Positions 7,496-15,625 of a stretch of 64,000 bases of DNA are shown here, one piece after another. The notes beneath the pieces are model-generated. The model was given only the letters and a program-made list of their open reading frames with translations, made no database searches and had not been told where the DNA came from. Location: positions 37,471-101,470 of the forward strand of contig NZ_VUMO01000009.1 of NCBI RefSeq assembly GCF_009696145.1, in the 5' to 3' direction. The position numbers and the translations under genes were made by a program. Within the stretch, counting starts at the first letter, position 1. The number at the start of each line of letters is the position of its first letter. This DNA comes from Pseudoramibacter porci (GTDB lineage: Bacteria; Bacillota; Clostridia; Eubacteriales; Eubacteriaceae).

Positions 7496-8007
7496 AATTA
7501 AACGAAACAGGACGAATCATGACCATGCTCAAGGCCGCTTATCCGGATTTTGATAAAGGCGTCGACGCCGAGGACATCGCCGCCCTGTGGGCGTGGCGGT
7601 TCAAGGACGTGGATTTCAAGGCGGTGTTCGACGCGGTGGGGGCATACATCGACGGGGACCACGCCTTCGCGCCGACGGTGGGGCAGATCAAGGCGATCAT
7701 GAATGACAAGGTGCCGAAGCTCTCCGCCGCCGAGGGCTGGGCCGAAATCACGAGGGCGCTCAAGGATTCCCTTTCGAACGCGAAAGCCGAATTCGAGAAG
7801 CTCTCGCCGCCGGTGCGCGCCTACGTTGAAGGGCCCGAGACCCTGCGCATGCTCGCCGGCTGCGACGTCGCCGGGCGCGCCTATCAGGACTACCAGACGC
7901 GCTTTTTTAGGACTTTTAGTCAGGTGCAGGGGCGGTTCAGTGAACGCCCCGACTACGCGGCCTTAAACGCGGCGGACAGGCTGTCCATCGGCAGCGAGGG
8001 CCAGTGA
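7492..8007 (+). CDS. Phage helicase-loader-like protein
   Basis: 171 residues, translationally coupled to the DUF4373 gene by an ATGA overlap. The first 70 residues (ALWAWRFKDVDFKAVFDAVGAYI...FAPTVGQIKAIM) resemble the small helical domain of phage replicative-helicase loader/inhibitor proteins of the G39P type, which deliver a DnaB-type helicase to the origin. The rest is helical and unassigned. Pairing with an initiator-like gene supports the role. Without a helicase gene nearby it would have to recruit the host DnaB; that is inference. Confidence 0.55.
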   Translation: MKLNETGRIMTMLKAAYPDFDKGVDAEDIAALWAWRFKDVDFKAVFDAVGAYIDGDHAFAPTVGQIKAIMNDKVPKLSAAEGWAEITRALKDSLSNAKAEFEKLSPPVRAYVEGPETLRMLAGCDVAGRAYQDYQTRFFRTFSQVQGRFSERPDYAALNAADRLSIGSEGQ

Positions 8008-8019
8008 GGACGGGCCTTC

Positions 8020-8373
8020 TCAGTGCGCGGTCTTTTCTTTGAGATAGGCGATGTAGGCGTTGCCCCAGGTCTCGATGCTTTCGAGCACGGGGCGGAAGGC
8101 CTCGCCGATGGGCGTTAAGGAATACTCCACCCGGGGCGGCACCTCGGCGAAGACCTCGCGGTGGATGAGCCCCTCGCCCTCCAGGTGCTTGAGCTGGTTG
8201 GACAAGGTCGCCTGGGTGATGTCGATCTGGCGCTGAAGGGCGCCGAAGCGCTTGGGCCCGTCGGCAAGTTTTTGCAAAATGAGAATGGCCCATTTGCCGG
8301 AAAGGAGATGCTGGGCGGTAACGAAGGGGCACATGCCGAAGACGCCCGCCTTTTCGCAATCCTGTTTTTTCAT
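8020..8373 (-). CDS. HxlR family transcriptional regulator
   Basis: 117 residues. An N-terminal cysteine pair (C5 and C14 region, GMCPFVTAQHLLSGKW) leads into the HxlR winged helix: KWAILILQKLADGPKRF, then ITQATLSNQLKHLE and the wing PPRVEYSLTPIG. The start at 8373 has AGGAGG 7 nt upstream; a further upstream ATG at 8394 has none. HxlR regulators respond to aldehydes, disulfide or redox stress and usually control the adjacent divergent gene, here the dioxygenase. Confidence 0.87.
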   Translation of the reverse strand: MKKQDCEKAGVFGMCPFVTAQHLLSGKWAILILQKLADGPKRFGALQRQIDITQATLSNQLKHLEGEGLIHREVFAEVPPRVEYSLTPIGEAFRPVLESIETWGNAYIAYLKEKTAH

Positions 8374-8427
8374 TGGAAACCTCCTAATGGTCAAGATAAA
8401 GATACTAACTTAAGGAAAAAATCCGGA

Positions 8428-8456
8428 TTGACTTGAGTATACCAGCTTTATATAAT
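8428..8456 (+). promoter_or_regulatory. Promoter of the YgiD-type dioxygenase gene
   Basis: TTGACT (8428-8433), 17-nt spacer, TATAAT (8451-8456). ATACT at 8402-8406 and AGTAT at 8436-8440 form an inverted pair across the -35 element that could bind the HxlR regulator. Confidence 0.8.
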
Positions 8457-8502
8457 ACAGGCAAGTCAGAAAATTAAAGTATGTAAAAAAAGGAGAAATC
8501 AA

Positions 8503-9285
8503 ATGAAAACAAACCAACGCATGCCCGTCATCTTCACCGGACACGGCAGCCCGATGCTGGCCCTGGACGATGACGCCCTCACCCAGACCTTAAGCAAAAT
8601 CGGCCAGGAAGTGCGCGCTACCTACGGCAAGCCCAAGGCGATTTTGATGCTCTCGGCCCATTGGTTCACCCGGGGGACGTTCGTACAGCAAACCGAGACC
8701 CCCCGCCAGATCTACGACATGTACGGCTTCCCGGAAGCGCTCTACGAGGTGAAATACCCGGCGGCCGGCAGCCCCGCCTTGGCCGACCGCGTCTGTGCGC
8801 TGCTCGGGGACGACGTCGCGGTCAATAACGACTGGGGCATCGACCACGGCGCCTGGACGGTGCTGGTCCACATGTTCCCGGACGCGGACATCCCGGTGGT
8901 TCAGCTGTCCATCGACGGCACAGCCGCCCCGGCCGATCTCTACGCCATGGCCGAAAAGCTTTCCCCCCTGCGAGACGAGGGCGTGCTCATCCTCGGCAGC
9001 GGCAACGTCGTGCACAATTTAAGACGGGTGGAATGGGACAACCCCGGCGGGTCTGAGGCCACCGAAGCCTTCAACGCCGAAATCATCCAGGCGGTGATGG
9101 CCCGGGACGACGACGCGGTGATCCACTGGGAAACCCACCCCCACGCCGATTACGCCGTGCCGACGCCGGACCATTTCCTGCCGCTTTTGATGTGCCTGGG
9201 CGCCGCAAAGGACGAGCCGGCCCGCGTCTTCAACGACGTCTGCAACCTCGGCGCCATCGCCATGACCGGCTTTGTGCTGGGGTGA
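8503..9285 (+). CDS. Class III extradiol ring-cleavage dioxygenase, YgiD/DODA type
   Basis: 260 residues, typical for the YgiD/LigB-like family. Likely metal ligands are H14 (FTGHGSPM), H53 (LSAHWFTRG) and H174-region plus HPHADYAVPTPDHFLPLL near the C-terminus. E. coli YgiD cleaves L-DOPA in vitro; the physiological substrate in an anaerobe is unclear. Its divergent partner is an HxlR regulator and it has a near-consensus promoter, so it is probably induced by a small reactive compound. Confidence 0.83.
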   Translation: MKTNQRMPVIFTGHGSPMLALDDDALTQTLSKIGQEVRATYGKPKAILMLSAHWFTRGTFVQQTETPRQIYDMYGFPEALYEVKYPAAGSPALADRVCALLGDDVAVNNDWGIDHGAWTVLVHMFPDADIPVVQLSIDGTAAPADLYAMAEKLSPLRDEGVLILGSGNVVHNLRRVEWDNPGGSEATEAFNAEIIQAVMARDDDAVIHWETHPHADYAVPTPDHFLPLLMCLGAAKDEPARVFNDVCNLGAIAMTGFVLG

Positions 9286-9295
9286 GGTTAAAAAT

Positions 9296-9324
9296 AAAAA
9301 GGGAGACTTCGTGTCTCCCTTTTT
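9296..9324. terminator. Terminator after the dioxygenase gene
   Basis: AAAAAGGGAGAC (9296-9307) pairs with GTCTCCCTTTTT (9313-9324) around TTCGT; symmetrical, so active in both directions. Confidence 0.88.
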
Positions 9325-9388
9325 GAGTTTAATGGCGCTTATTTCATCGTCACGCGCCTCATCATCATCCGTAAGCCGACAGGCAGAC

Positions 9389-9417
9389 TTGTCGATTTCA
9401 TTTATTAATGGGATAAT
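9389..9417 (+). promoter_or_regulatory. Promoter of the mcrBC operon
   Basis: TTGTCG (9389-9394), 17-nt spacer, GATAAT (9412-9417), about 34 nt before the mcrB ATG. Confidence 0.5.
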
Positions 9418-9450
9418 TTGCTTAATAAAGATGAGCGAGGAGGAATGGAC

Positions 9451-11574
9451 ATGAAAACAGGCCATTATGAATGGACGGCTTTTTATACAGAACTGGCCGA
9501 TCAACTGTTCAATTTCAAATCAGACCGTGCCGAGCTGATTCGAAAGATTTGCCAAATTTTCGAAAAGATCGAGATGAAGCTGCCCAAGTTGGAAAAAGGT
9601 GGTATCCCGACGGATATCGATCCGTTTACAGTTTTCGGACTGTTCAACAAAGGCATCAAAGACGAAAACCGCATCCAGATCATGAAAGGCATGGCTGATG
9701 CCTTTGATCTCTCGGCGGAGGTGCCGCAGTCTTTATCAGGTATTCCGGTCCTCAATAATATGAATGCAGTATTCTACGGATTTGAAGGGGACAGAGAAGC
9801 GGACGATATCGACCACCTTTGGCAATTATTTGAGAGTGCTTTGAAATTGGCGGGAAATGCCAGCGACGACCACCGAAAAGCTTTTTGCGAAGCGTACGAT
9901 ACGGCGCTTTCCCAGCGGTATATTAAGTGGAACATCACGATGGGACTCTACTGGATCAGGCCGTATTTTTACGTTAATTTAGATTCCCGAAATCGCGCAT
10001 TTCTCTACAATAGCGAACACATGCCGGCAGATTTTGTCGCGCGTTATCAGCCTTATATCAAGACAAACGCCAAGGTGCCGCCGGCTGAGGCCTACCTCGA
10101 CATGATTGACGCCTGCGAAGCCGTCTTTGAAAGCGGACAATATCCGTACACAACCTTCCCAGAACTGTCTAACGCCGCTTGGGTTGAGACACAGGGCAGG
10201 CCGGAAAATGACGACGAGGTCCCGACCATTCATTATTGGACTTACGCGCCGGGTCAAAACGCGGAAAAATGGGACGAATGTTATCAAAAGGGCATCATGC
10301 TGCTCGGCTGGGGCGAGATCGGCGACCTGAGCGTATTTCCATCCAAATCGGCTATGCGTAAAAAGATGCAGGAAATTTATCAAGAAGACACCTCTTACAA
10401 AAACTCCGCCCACGCGACGTGGCAGTTTGTCCGGGAAATGAAGCCGGGCGACGTCATTTTCGTCAAAAAAGGCATGAGCGAAATCGTCGGACGGGGCATC
10501 GTCACATCGGATTACGCATACGAGCCGGACCGGACCGATCATTTCAATCACCTGCGCCACGTCAATTGGACCGACCGCGGAAGCTGGATGATTCAGAACC
10601 GCACCGCGATGAAAACGTTAACTGACATCACGCCTTATAGCGGTTTTGTTCAGCAATTAAAGGACATATTTGAAAGGGATGCGCTCGACGAGGACGATGA
10701 TCAAGCCGTCAATTATCCGGTGTATACGGAGGATGATTTTTTAAGCGAGGTCTATATGTCAGAGGAAAAGTACCATGACATCGTCAATTTGCTTCACCAC
10801 AAGAAAAACATCATTCTCGAAGGCGCGCCCGGTGTCGGCAAAACCTTTATTGCTAAGAAGCTGGCTTATTCGATGATGGGCGTGAAGGACATCGACCGTG
10901 TGATGATGGTTCAGTTTCATCAAAGTTATTCCTACGAAGATTTCATTATGGGCTTTCGACCGACAGAGGGCGGCTTTGAGCTGAAAAAAGGCGTGTTTTA
11001 CAATTTCTGCAAGAAAGCTGAAATCGACAGCGACAACGATTATTTCTTCATCATCGATGAAATCAACCGCGGCAATCTCAGTAAAATTTTCGGCGAGCTG
11101 TTCATGCTGATTGAGAAGGACAAGCGGGAGCACAAGATTCAGCTGCTTTACTCGGACGAAAAGTTTGCCATTCCAAAAAAGCTCTACATCATCGGGACGA
11201 TGAACACGGCTGACCGCAGCCTTGCGATGCTGGATTACGCCCTGCGCCGGCGCTTCGCTTTTATCGAAATCGAGCCGGGATTTGACACCGAGGGTTTCAA
11301 AGCGTATCAGAAAAGCTTGAACAACGAAAAATTCGATCGGCTGATTGCGTGTGTCACTGCCTTGAATGACGTCATCGCTGACGATGATTCCCTTGGCAAG
11401 GGCTTTTGCATCGGACACAGCTTTTTTTGTCACTTCAAGCCAGAGACGGTCAGTGATCAGGCCTTGTCCAGCATCGTTGAATACGAATTGATCCCGCTTT
11501 TGAAAGAATACTGGTTTGACGAGGCATCAAAAGTCAAAGAATGGCGCGACAAGCTCAGGAGCGCGATTCAGTGA
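9451..11574 (+). CDS. mcrB: McrB-type AAA+ GTPase of a type IV restriction system, with EVE-like domain
   Basis: 707 residues from the ATG at 9451 (AGGAGG 7 nt upstream). Residues about 1-240 form a helical domain of unknown role. About 259-385 (WTYAPGQNAEKW...MLLGWGEIGDLS...GDVIFVKKG...IVGRGIV) resembles an EVE/YTH-like modified-base-binding fold. The C-terminal half is the McrB motor: Walker A GAPGVGKT (458-465), Walker B FFIIDEINRGN, and the McrB hallmark NTADRS (585-590). McrB binds modified DNA and drives the McrC nuclease by GTP hydrolysis. The reader differs from the E. coli McrB N-terminus, so the recognised base may not be methylcytosine. Confidence 0.87.
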   Translation: MKTGHYEWTAFYTELADQLFNFKSDRAELIRKICQIFEKIEMKLPKLEKGGIPTDIDPFTVFGLFNKGIKDENRIQIMKGMADAFDLSAEVPQSLSGIPVLNNMNAVFYGFEGDREADDIDHLWQLFESALKLAGNASDDHRKAFCEAYDTALSQRYIKWNITMGLYWIRPYFYVNLDSRNRAFLYNSEHMPADFVARYQPYIKTNAKVPPAEAYLDMIDACEAVFESGQYPYTTFPELSNAAWVETQGRPENDDEVPTIHYWTYAPGQNAEKWDECYQKGIMLLGWGEIGDLSVFPSKSAMRKKMQEIYQEDTSYKNSAHATWQFVREMKPGDVIFVKKGMSEIVGRGIVTSDYAYEPDRTDHFNHLRHVNWTDRGSWMIQNRTAMKTLTDITPYSGFVQQLKDIFERDALDEDDDQAVNYPVYTEDDFLSEVYMSEEKYHDIVNLLHHKKNIILEGAPGVGKTFIAKKLAYSMMGVKDIDRVMMVQFHQSYSYEDFIMGFRPTEGGFELKKGVFYNFCKKAEIDSDNDYFFIIDEINRGNLSKIFGELFMLIEKDKREHKIQLLYSDEKFAIPKKLYIIGTMNTADRSLAMLDYALRRRFAFIEIEPGFDTEGFKAYQKSLNNEKFDRLIACVTALNDVIADDDSLGKGFCIGHSFFCHFKPETVSDQALSSIVEYELIPLLKEYWFDEASKVKEWRDKLRSAIQ

Positions 11575-12614
11575 TTCCGATTAAAAATGTCTATTATATG
11601 CTCGCCTATGTGTTTCAGGCGCTCAACGCGCAAGGGTATAGAGAGGTCGCAGCAGAGTCGTTTGACAATGCGGCAGAACTCTGCTCGGCGATTTTGACAA
11701 AAGGGGTATCGCTTCAATTAAAGCGCGGACTGGACCGCGAATATATTGAGAGAAACGGGGCCTTTTCAGCGGTGCGCGGAAAGATCAATATGTCTGAATC
11801 GATCAGAGCACGAAGCCTGCTCAATAAACAAATGATCTGCACCTTCGATGATTTTTCAGAAAACACCGAGATGAACAGAATCATAAAAACGACAATGGCA
11901 CTTTTGCTCCGTTCGGATCTCTCGAAAAAGCGAAAAAAAGCGTTAAAAAAATGCCTTGTATATTTCGGAAATGTGGACGTTTTAGATCCCCGCCGCATCA
12001 ACTGGCGATTGCAATTCAACCGGCACAATGGCACCTACCGGATGCTGATTGCGATTTGTCATTTAATCATTGAAGGCTTAATCCAAACCACAACCTCGGG
12101 GCGGGTCAAACTCATGGATTTTTTTGATGAAAAGCACATGTACCATCTCTACGAGAAATTTATTTTAGCGTATTACAAAAAGGCGTTTCCAGCACTTCAC
12201 GCCAATGCATCGCAGATTCCATGGCAGCTCGATGATGACGAAAACGCGATGCTGCCAACGATGCAATCAGACATCATGCTGTCTCACCACGGGAAAATTT
12301 TGATCATTGACGCGAAATATTATGAACGGACCACCCAGCAGCATTTCGACAAGCGGACGGTTCATTCGCAAAACTTATACCAAATTTTCACCTATGTGAA
12401 AAACAAAGAGGCAGCACTCACGAATCAAAAACACGAAGTATCTGGCATGCTGCTATATGCCAAAACGGACGAAGCCATCCAACCCGATCATATCTATCAT
12501 ATGAGCGGCAATCAAATCAGCGTGCGAACGCTCGATTTAAATCAAGATTTTTCAATGATTAGGAAACAGCTGAATGACATCGTGTTCGCGCATTTTCCCG
12601 AGCTGGCAAAATAA
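11571..12614 (+). CDS. mcrC: McrC-type PD-(D/E)xK nuclease subunit
   Basis: 347 residues from a GTG at 11571. That start overlaps the mcrB stop as GTGA, has AGGAG 9 nt upstream, and yields the usual McrC opening IPIKNVYYMLAYVF; an ATG at 11541 would add ten residues inside mcrB. The middle is helical; the nuclease motif is D234 (MQSDIML) followed by IIDAKYY with D247 and K249. McrC binds the McrB ring and cuts DNA, so a full pair is present. An adjacent methyltransferase is absent, as expected for a type IV system that attacks modified foreign DNA. Confidence 0.88.
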   Translation: MIPIKNVYYMLAYVFQALNAQGYREVAAESFDNAAELCSAILTKGVSLQLKRGLDREYIERNGAFSAVRGKINMSESIRARSLLNKQMICTFDDFSENTEMNRIIKTTMALLLRSDLSKKRKKALKKCLVYFGNVDVLDPRRINWRLQFNRHNGTYRMLIAICHLIIEGLIQTTTSGRVKLMDFFDEKHMYHLYEKFILAYYKKAFPALHANASQIPWQLDDDENAMLPTMQSDIMLSHHGKILIIDAKYYERTTQQHFDKRTVHSQNLYQIFTYVKNKEAALTNQKHEVSGMLLYAKTDEAIQPDHIYHMSGNQISVRTLDLNQDFSMIRKQLNDIVFAHFPELAK

Positions 12615-12636
12615 TTAAAATTTATAGAGCCAAGCG

Positions 12637-12675
12637 CAAAAAACTCCGGTATCGGCGATAAACCGATGCCGGAGT
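12637..12675 (-). terminator. Terminator of the DUF362 gene
   Basis: ACTCCGGTATCGG (12643-12655) pairs with CCGATGCCGGAGT (12663-12675); on the minus strand six T's follow. The same hairpin may help end mcrC on the plus strand. Confidence 0.82.
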
Positions 12676-12688
12676 AGCGAAGAAGCCC

Positions 12689-13837
12689 TTATTTCATCGT
12701 CACAAGCTTGTAATCCCGGCTGCCCAGACCGATTTTTTCGCCCTGCTCCAGGGTTTCTTTCCAGGCGGTGTTGGGGTTGCTGTTGAGCCACACGTCGCCG
12801 TGATCGTGGAAATCCGCGGCGGCCATGTTGTCGCCCAGCTGAGAGTTGCGGATGGGTGCCGCCTTTTCGCACAGATCGACGCAGGCCTGATCCAGGGCGA
12901 CTGGGTCGAAGGAGGCGAGCATGCCGATATCGGGCAGAATCGGCGCGTCGTTTTCGCCGTGGCAGTCGCAGTTGGGGGACACGTCGGTGATCAGGCTGAT
13001 GTGGAAGGTGGGCCGCCCGTAGCAGACCGCCTGGGTGTACTCCGCCATGCGCCGGCCGAGGAGCGCCGGAGCGTCCCAGTTGTCATTTTCGATGGCGTCG
13101 AAGGCGCAGGCCCCGATGCACCGGCCGCAGCCCTTGCACAATTCCGGGTCGATGCAGGCCTTGGTGACGGTCTTGCCGTCGACTTCCTTTTCCAGGTAGG
13201 CGATGGCGTCGGAGCCGCACTCAGTCGCGCAGCGGCGGCAGCCCCGGCAGGCGTCCTCGATGACGTGGGGGTGGCCGCTCTGGTGCTGGAGCATCTTGCC
13301 GGCGCGGGAGCCGCAGCCCATGCCGATGTTCTTGATACAGCCGCCGAAGCCGGCCTGTTCGTGCCCCTTGAAGTGGGTCAGGCTGATGACGATATCTGCG
13401 TCCATTACCGCACGGCCGATCAACGCGGTCTGGCAATATTCGCCGCCGTGCACCGGGACTTCGACGTCGTCGGTGCCGCGCAGTCCGTCGCCGATGATGA
13501 TTTGACAGCCTGTCGTGGTCGGATTGAAGCCGTTGAGATTGGCGCAGTCCAAATGCTCCAGCGCGTGCTTGCGGCTGCCAGGGTAGAGGGTATTGCAGTC
13601 GGTCAAAAACGGCAGGCCGCCTTGTTCCTTGACAATGTCGGCGACCGCCTTGGCGTAGTTCGGCCGCAGGTAGGCGAGATTGCCGAGTTCGCCGAAGTGC
13701 ATTTTGATGGCGACGAACTTGCCCTGCATGTCGATATCGCCGATTCCCGCTTTTTTGATCAGCTTCTGCAGCTTTGTCGTGAGCGGGACACCAAGCCGTG
13801 TTCTAAAATCAGTGAAATAAACCTTGGATTTCTCCAT
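12689..13837 (-). CDS. DUF362 protein with two 4Fe-4S ferredoxin motifs
   Basis: 382 residues. The DUF362 domain (MHFGELGNLAYLRP...SLTHFKGHEQAGFGGCIKNIGMG) surrounds a ferredoxin insert at about residues 190-260 with CRGCRRCATECGSD and CKGCGRCIGACAFD, enough for two 4Fe-4S clusters. No signal peptide, so cytoplasmic. The family is common in anaerobes and its reaction is unknown; electron transfer is inferred from the clusters. GGAGG precedes the ATG. Confidence 0.85.
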   Translation of the reverse strand: MEKSKVYFTDFRTRLGVPLTTKLQKLIKKAGIGDIDMQGKFVAIKMHFGELGNLAYLRPNYAKAVADIVKEQGGLPFLTDCNTLYPGSRKHALEHLDCANLNGFNPTTTGCQIIIGDGLRGTDDVEVPVHGGEYCQTALIGRAVMDADIVISLTHFKGHEQAGFGGCIKNIGMGCGSRAGKMLQHQSGHPHVIEDACRGCRRCATECGSDAIAYLEKEVDGKTVTKACIDPELCKGCGRCIGACAFDAIENDNWDAPALLGRRMAEYTQAVCYGRPTFHISLITDVSPNCDCHGENDAPILPDIGMLASFDPVALDQACVDLCEKAAPIRNSQLGDNMAAADFHDHGDVWLNSNPNTAWKETLEQGEKIGLGSRDYKLVTMK

Positions 13838-13876
13838 AGCATACCTCCATATTAATTTTCTATGATGATTAATTAA

Positions 13877-13885
13877 AGTATATCA
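13877..13885 (-). promoter_or_regulatory. Extended -10 promoter of the DUF362 gene
   Basis: Minus strand TGATATACT (13885-13877): TG, one base, then TATACT. No good -35 is seen. Confidence 0.4.
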
Positions 13886-13970
13886 TATCTTTCAAATCTC
13901 ACGGGAACAGATTGATGCACAGAACTTATTGCATGCTTAATTTTTTCGAGACGATGAAACGATACCAGAC

Positions 13971-15458
13971 CTACGCATCCGACCGCGCGTAGGCGTTTTT
14001 CATCAAATTGCTGGTTTCGAAAAGGACGAGATCCAGTGTGTTGTGGCACAGCTTTTCCAGCGCGTCGGTGACGGCGGCATTGGCCTCTTCGCAAAGGGCC
14101 TGAGCTTCGCTGGGGTCAGATTGCTTCAACAGCGGATCGTAATGGGCGAGCATGGCCTGTCCCTTTGACTGGACGGCCTGTTGGTAATGCTCGATGTGAT
14201 TCAAGCAGTTTGAATAGCCGGCGTCGGCCAAGGCAGCGATTAGACGGCTGCACCAGTAGAAGCTGTCGGTTGAAGTGTGTTCGCCTGTCGTGGCAAGAAA
14301 AGCGGGCACGGTGTCAATTTGGGTGTACAGCGGAATCCAGGCGTTGAACGGATTAGACGCGAAGCACAGCCATTGCAAAGCCCGAGCGTGTGCCGGCATG
14401 TCCGGGCGGATCTGGAGCATGGCGAGAAAATCGTTGCGGTTGACGCCAATGGAGCGGTAAGCGCCGCGGCGGTTATCTTCGCCATAGCTGCCGTAGGGAT
14501 CGTAGGGGGTGCCCTGATAGTGAGAGGAGAGGACGTATTTCACATCCTCCGGCGTGATTTTCCGTTCGGGCACAAAGCTCCAGGGAATATCGTCGGCTTC
14601 AGGGGTGAAGTCGGCGTCTGGGCCGTCCCAGATATACGTGGTCGGGTTGAAATACCGCCCGATGAACCAGGCCCGCGGCGTGTTGTAGACGTGATCCGCG
14701 TCGTCGTGGCTGCCGAAGGCCTCCCGGGGATTAAGGCTGTCGTCAAAAGACAGGTTTAAGTGATGATCGGCGATAAAGGTCCTCAGATCAGAGGAACAGA
14801 GGAAATCGCGCTGTTCGCCGAAAGCATCCTCGAGATCAAATTGGTCGATCCCGAGCTGATTGGGCATCACGACGTAGCGGTCGTCCGGCACGCGGCGCGC
14901 GATCCAATGGTGACCGCCGATCGTTTCTATCCACCAGATTTCGTCGGCGTCGGAAAAGGCCACGCCGTTCATTTCGTAGGTGCCGAATTGTTCGAGGAGG
15001 CTGCCGAGGCGCAGCACGCCTTCCCGCGCGCTTGAGATATAGGGCAGCACGAGGGTGACGAAATCTTCTTCGCCGATGCCGCCGGGTTTTTCGATACCGT
15101 CCGGTGACGCGTCAGCCGACAGATAATGGACCAACGGGTCTGCGCCGAGCACCCGCGCGTTCGAGGTGATGGTTTCGGTCGCGGTCATCGCGACGTTGGC
15201 AGCGTTGACGCCGGCCGCGGCCCAGATGCCTTCGCCCGCCAGCGCGTTGGGCACGCTGGTGTAGCGCATCGGGTTGTCCGGCAAATCAATTTCGACGTGG
15301 CTTAAGACCGAACGGTAGTGACGGGGCTGTGCGTCGGGTGTGACGACGGCAAATTTTTTCGGCGTGTAGTGGCCGGCGCCCGAATCGTCATTTCGGGCGA
15401 TCATCGTTGAACCGTCGTAGGACGCACGTTTACCGACTAAAAGCGTAGTACAAGGCAT
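13971..15458 (-). CDS. C69 family dipeptidase
   Basis: 495 residues. MPCTTLLVGKRASYDGSTMIARNDDSG is the mature N-terminus of the C69 Ntn-hydrolases: Cys3 becomes the nucleophile, freed by removing two residues. GSTMIARNDD and the later PRAWFIGRYFNP region match PepD-type dipeptidases. The enzyme cleaves a wide range of dipeptides in the cytoplasm. With peptidase T and PepC elsewhere in the window it suggests active peptide use. AAAGGAG lies before the ATG. Confidence 0.87.
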   Translation of the reverse strand: MPCTTLLVGKRASYDGSTMIARNDDSGAGHYTPKKFAVVTPDAQPRHYRSVLSHVEIDLPDNPMRYTSVPNALAGEGIWAAAGVNAANVAMTATETITSNARVLGADPLVHYLSADASPDGIEKPGGIGEEDFVTLVLPYISSAREGVLRLGSLLEQFGTYEMNGVAFSDADEIWWIETIGGHHWIARRVPDDRYVVMPNQLGIDQFDLEDAFGEQRDFLCSSDLRTFIADHHLNLSFDDSLNPREAFGSHDDADHVYNTPRAWFIGRYFNPTTYIWDGPDADFTPEADDIPWSFVPERKITPEDVKYVLSSHYQGTPYDPYGSYGEDNRRGAYRSIGVNRNDFLAMLQIRPDMPAHARALQWLCFASNPFNAWIPLYTQIDTVPAFLATTGEHTSTDSFYWCSRLIAALADAGYSNCLNHIEHYQQAVQSKGQAMLAHYDPLLKQSDPSEAQALCEEANAAVTDALEKLCHNTLDLVLFETSNLMKNAYARSDA

Positions 15459-15584
15459 AGCATTTCTCCTTTATCATATTTAAATTAACAGATAAACAAT
15501 TTTGCTTCTATTTTAGCGCATTTCTTCTTAAGAAAACATGGAGATCTGCAGGCGGCGCATCTCATTAAAATCGTGCGGCAAGCC

Positions 15585-15615
15585 AAAAGGCCATCTCATC
15601 ACAAGATGACCTTTT
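15585..15615 (-). terminator. Terminator of the DHA2 exporter gene
   Basis: AAAAGG (15585-15590) with CATCT (15592-15596) pairs with AGATG (15604-15608) and CCTTTT (15610-15615), leaving one C-A mismatch. It follows the stop at 15626 on the minus strand. Confidence 0.65.
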
Positions 15616-15625
15616 TAATGATGGA

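Noticed and set aside
11541..11570. ATG start of mcrC inside mcrB
   Set aside because: The GTG at 11571 has a better ribosome site, overlaps the mcrB stop neatly and gives the usual McrC N-terminus.
12800..13855. 351-codon plus-strand frame
   Set aside because: Antisense to the DUF362 ferredoxin gene, whose cysteine motifs and ribosome site are unmistakable.
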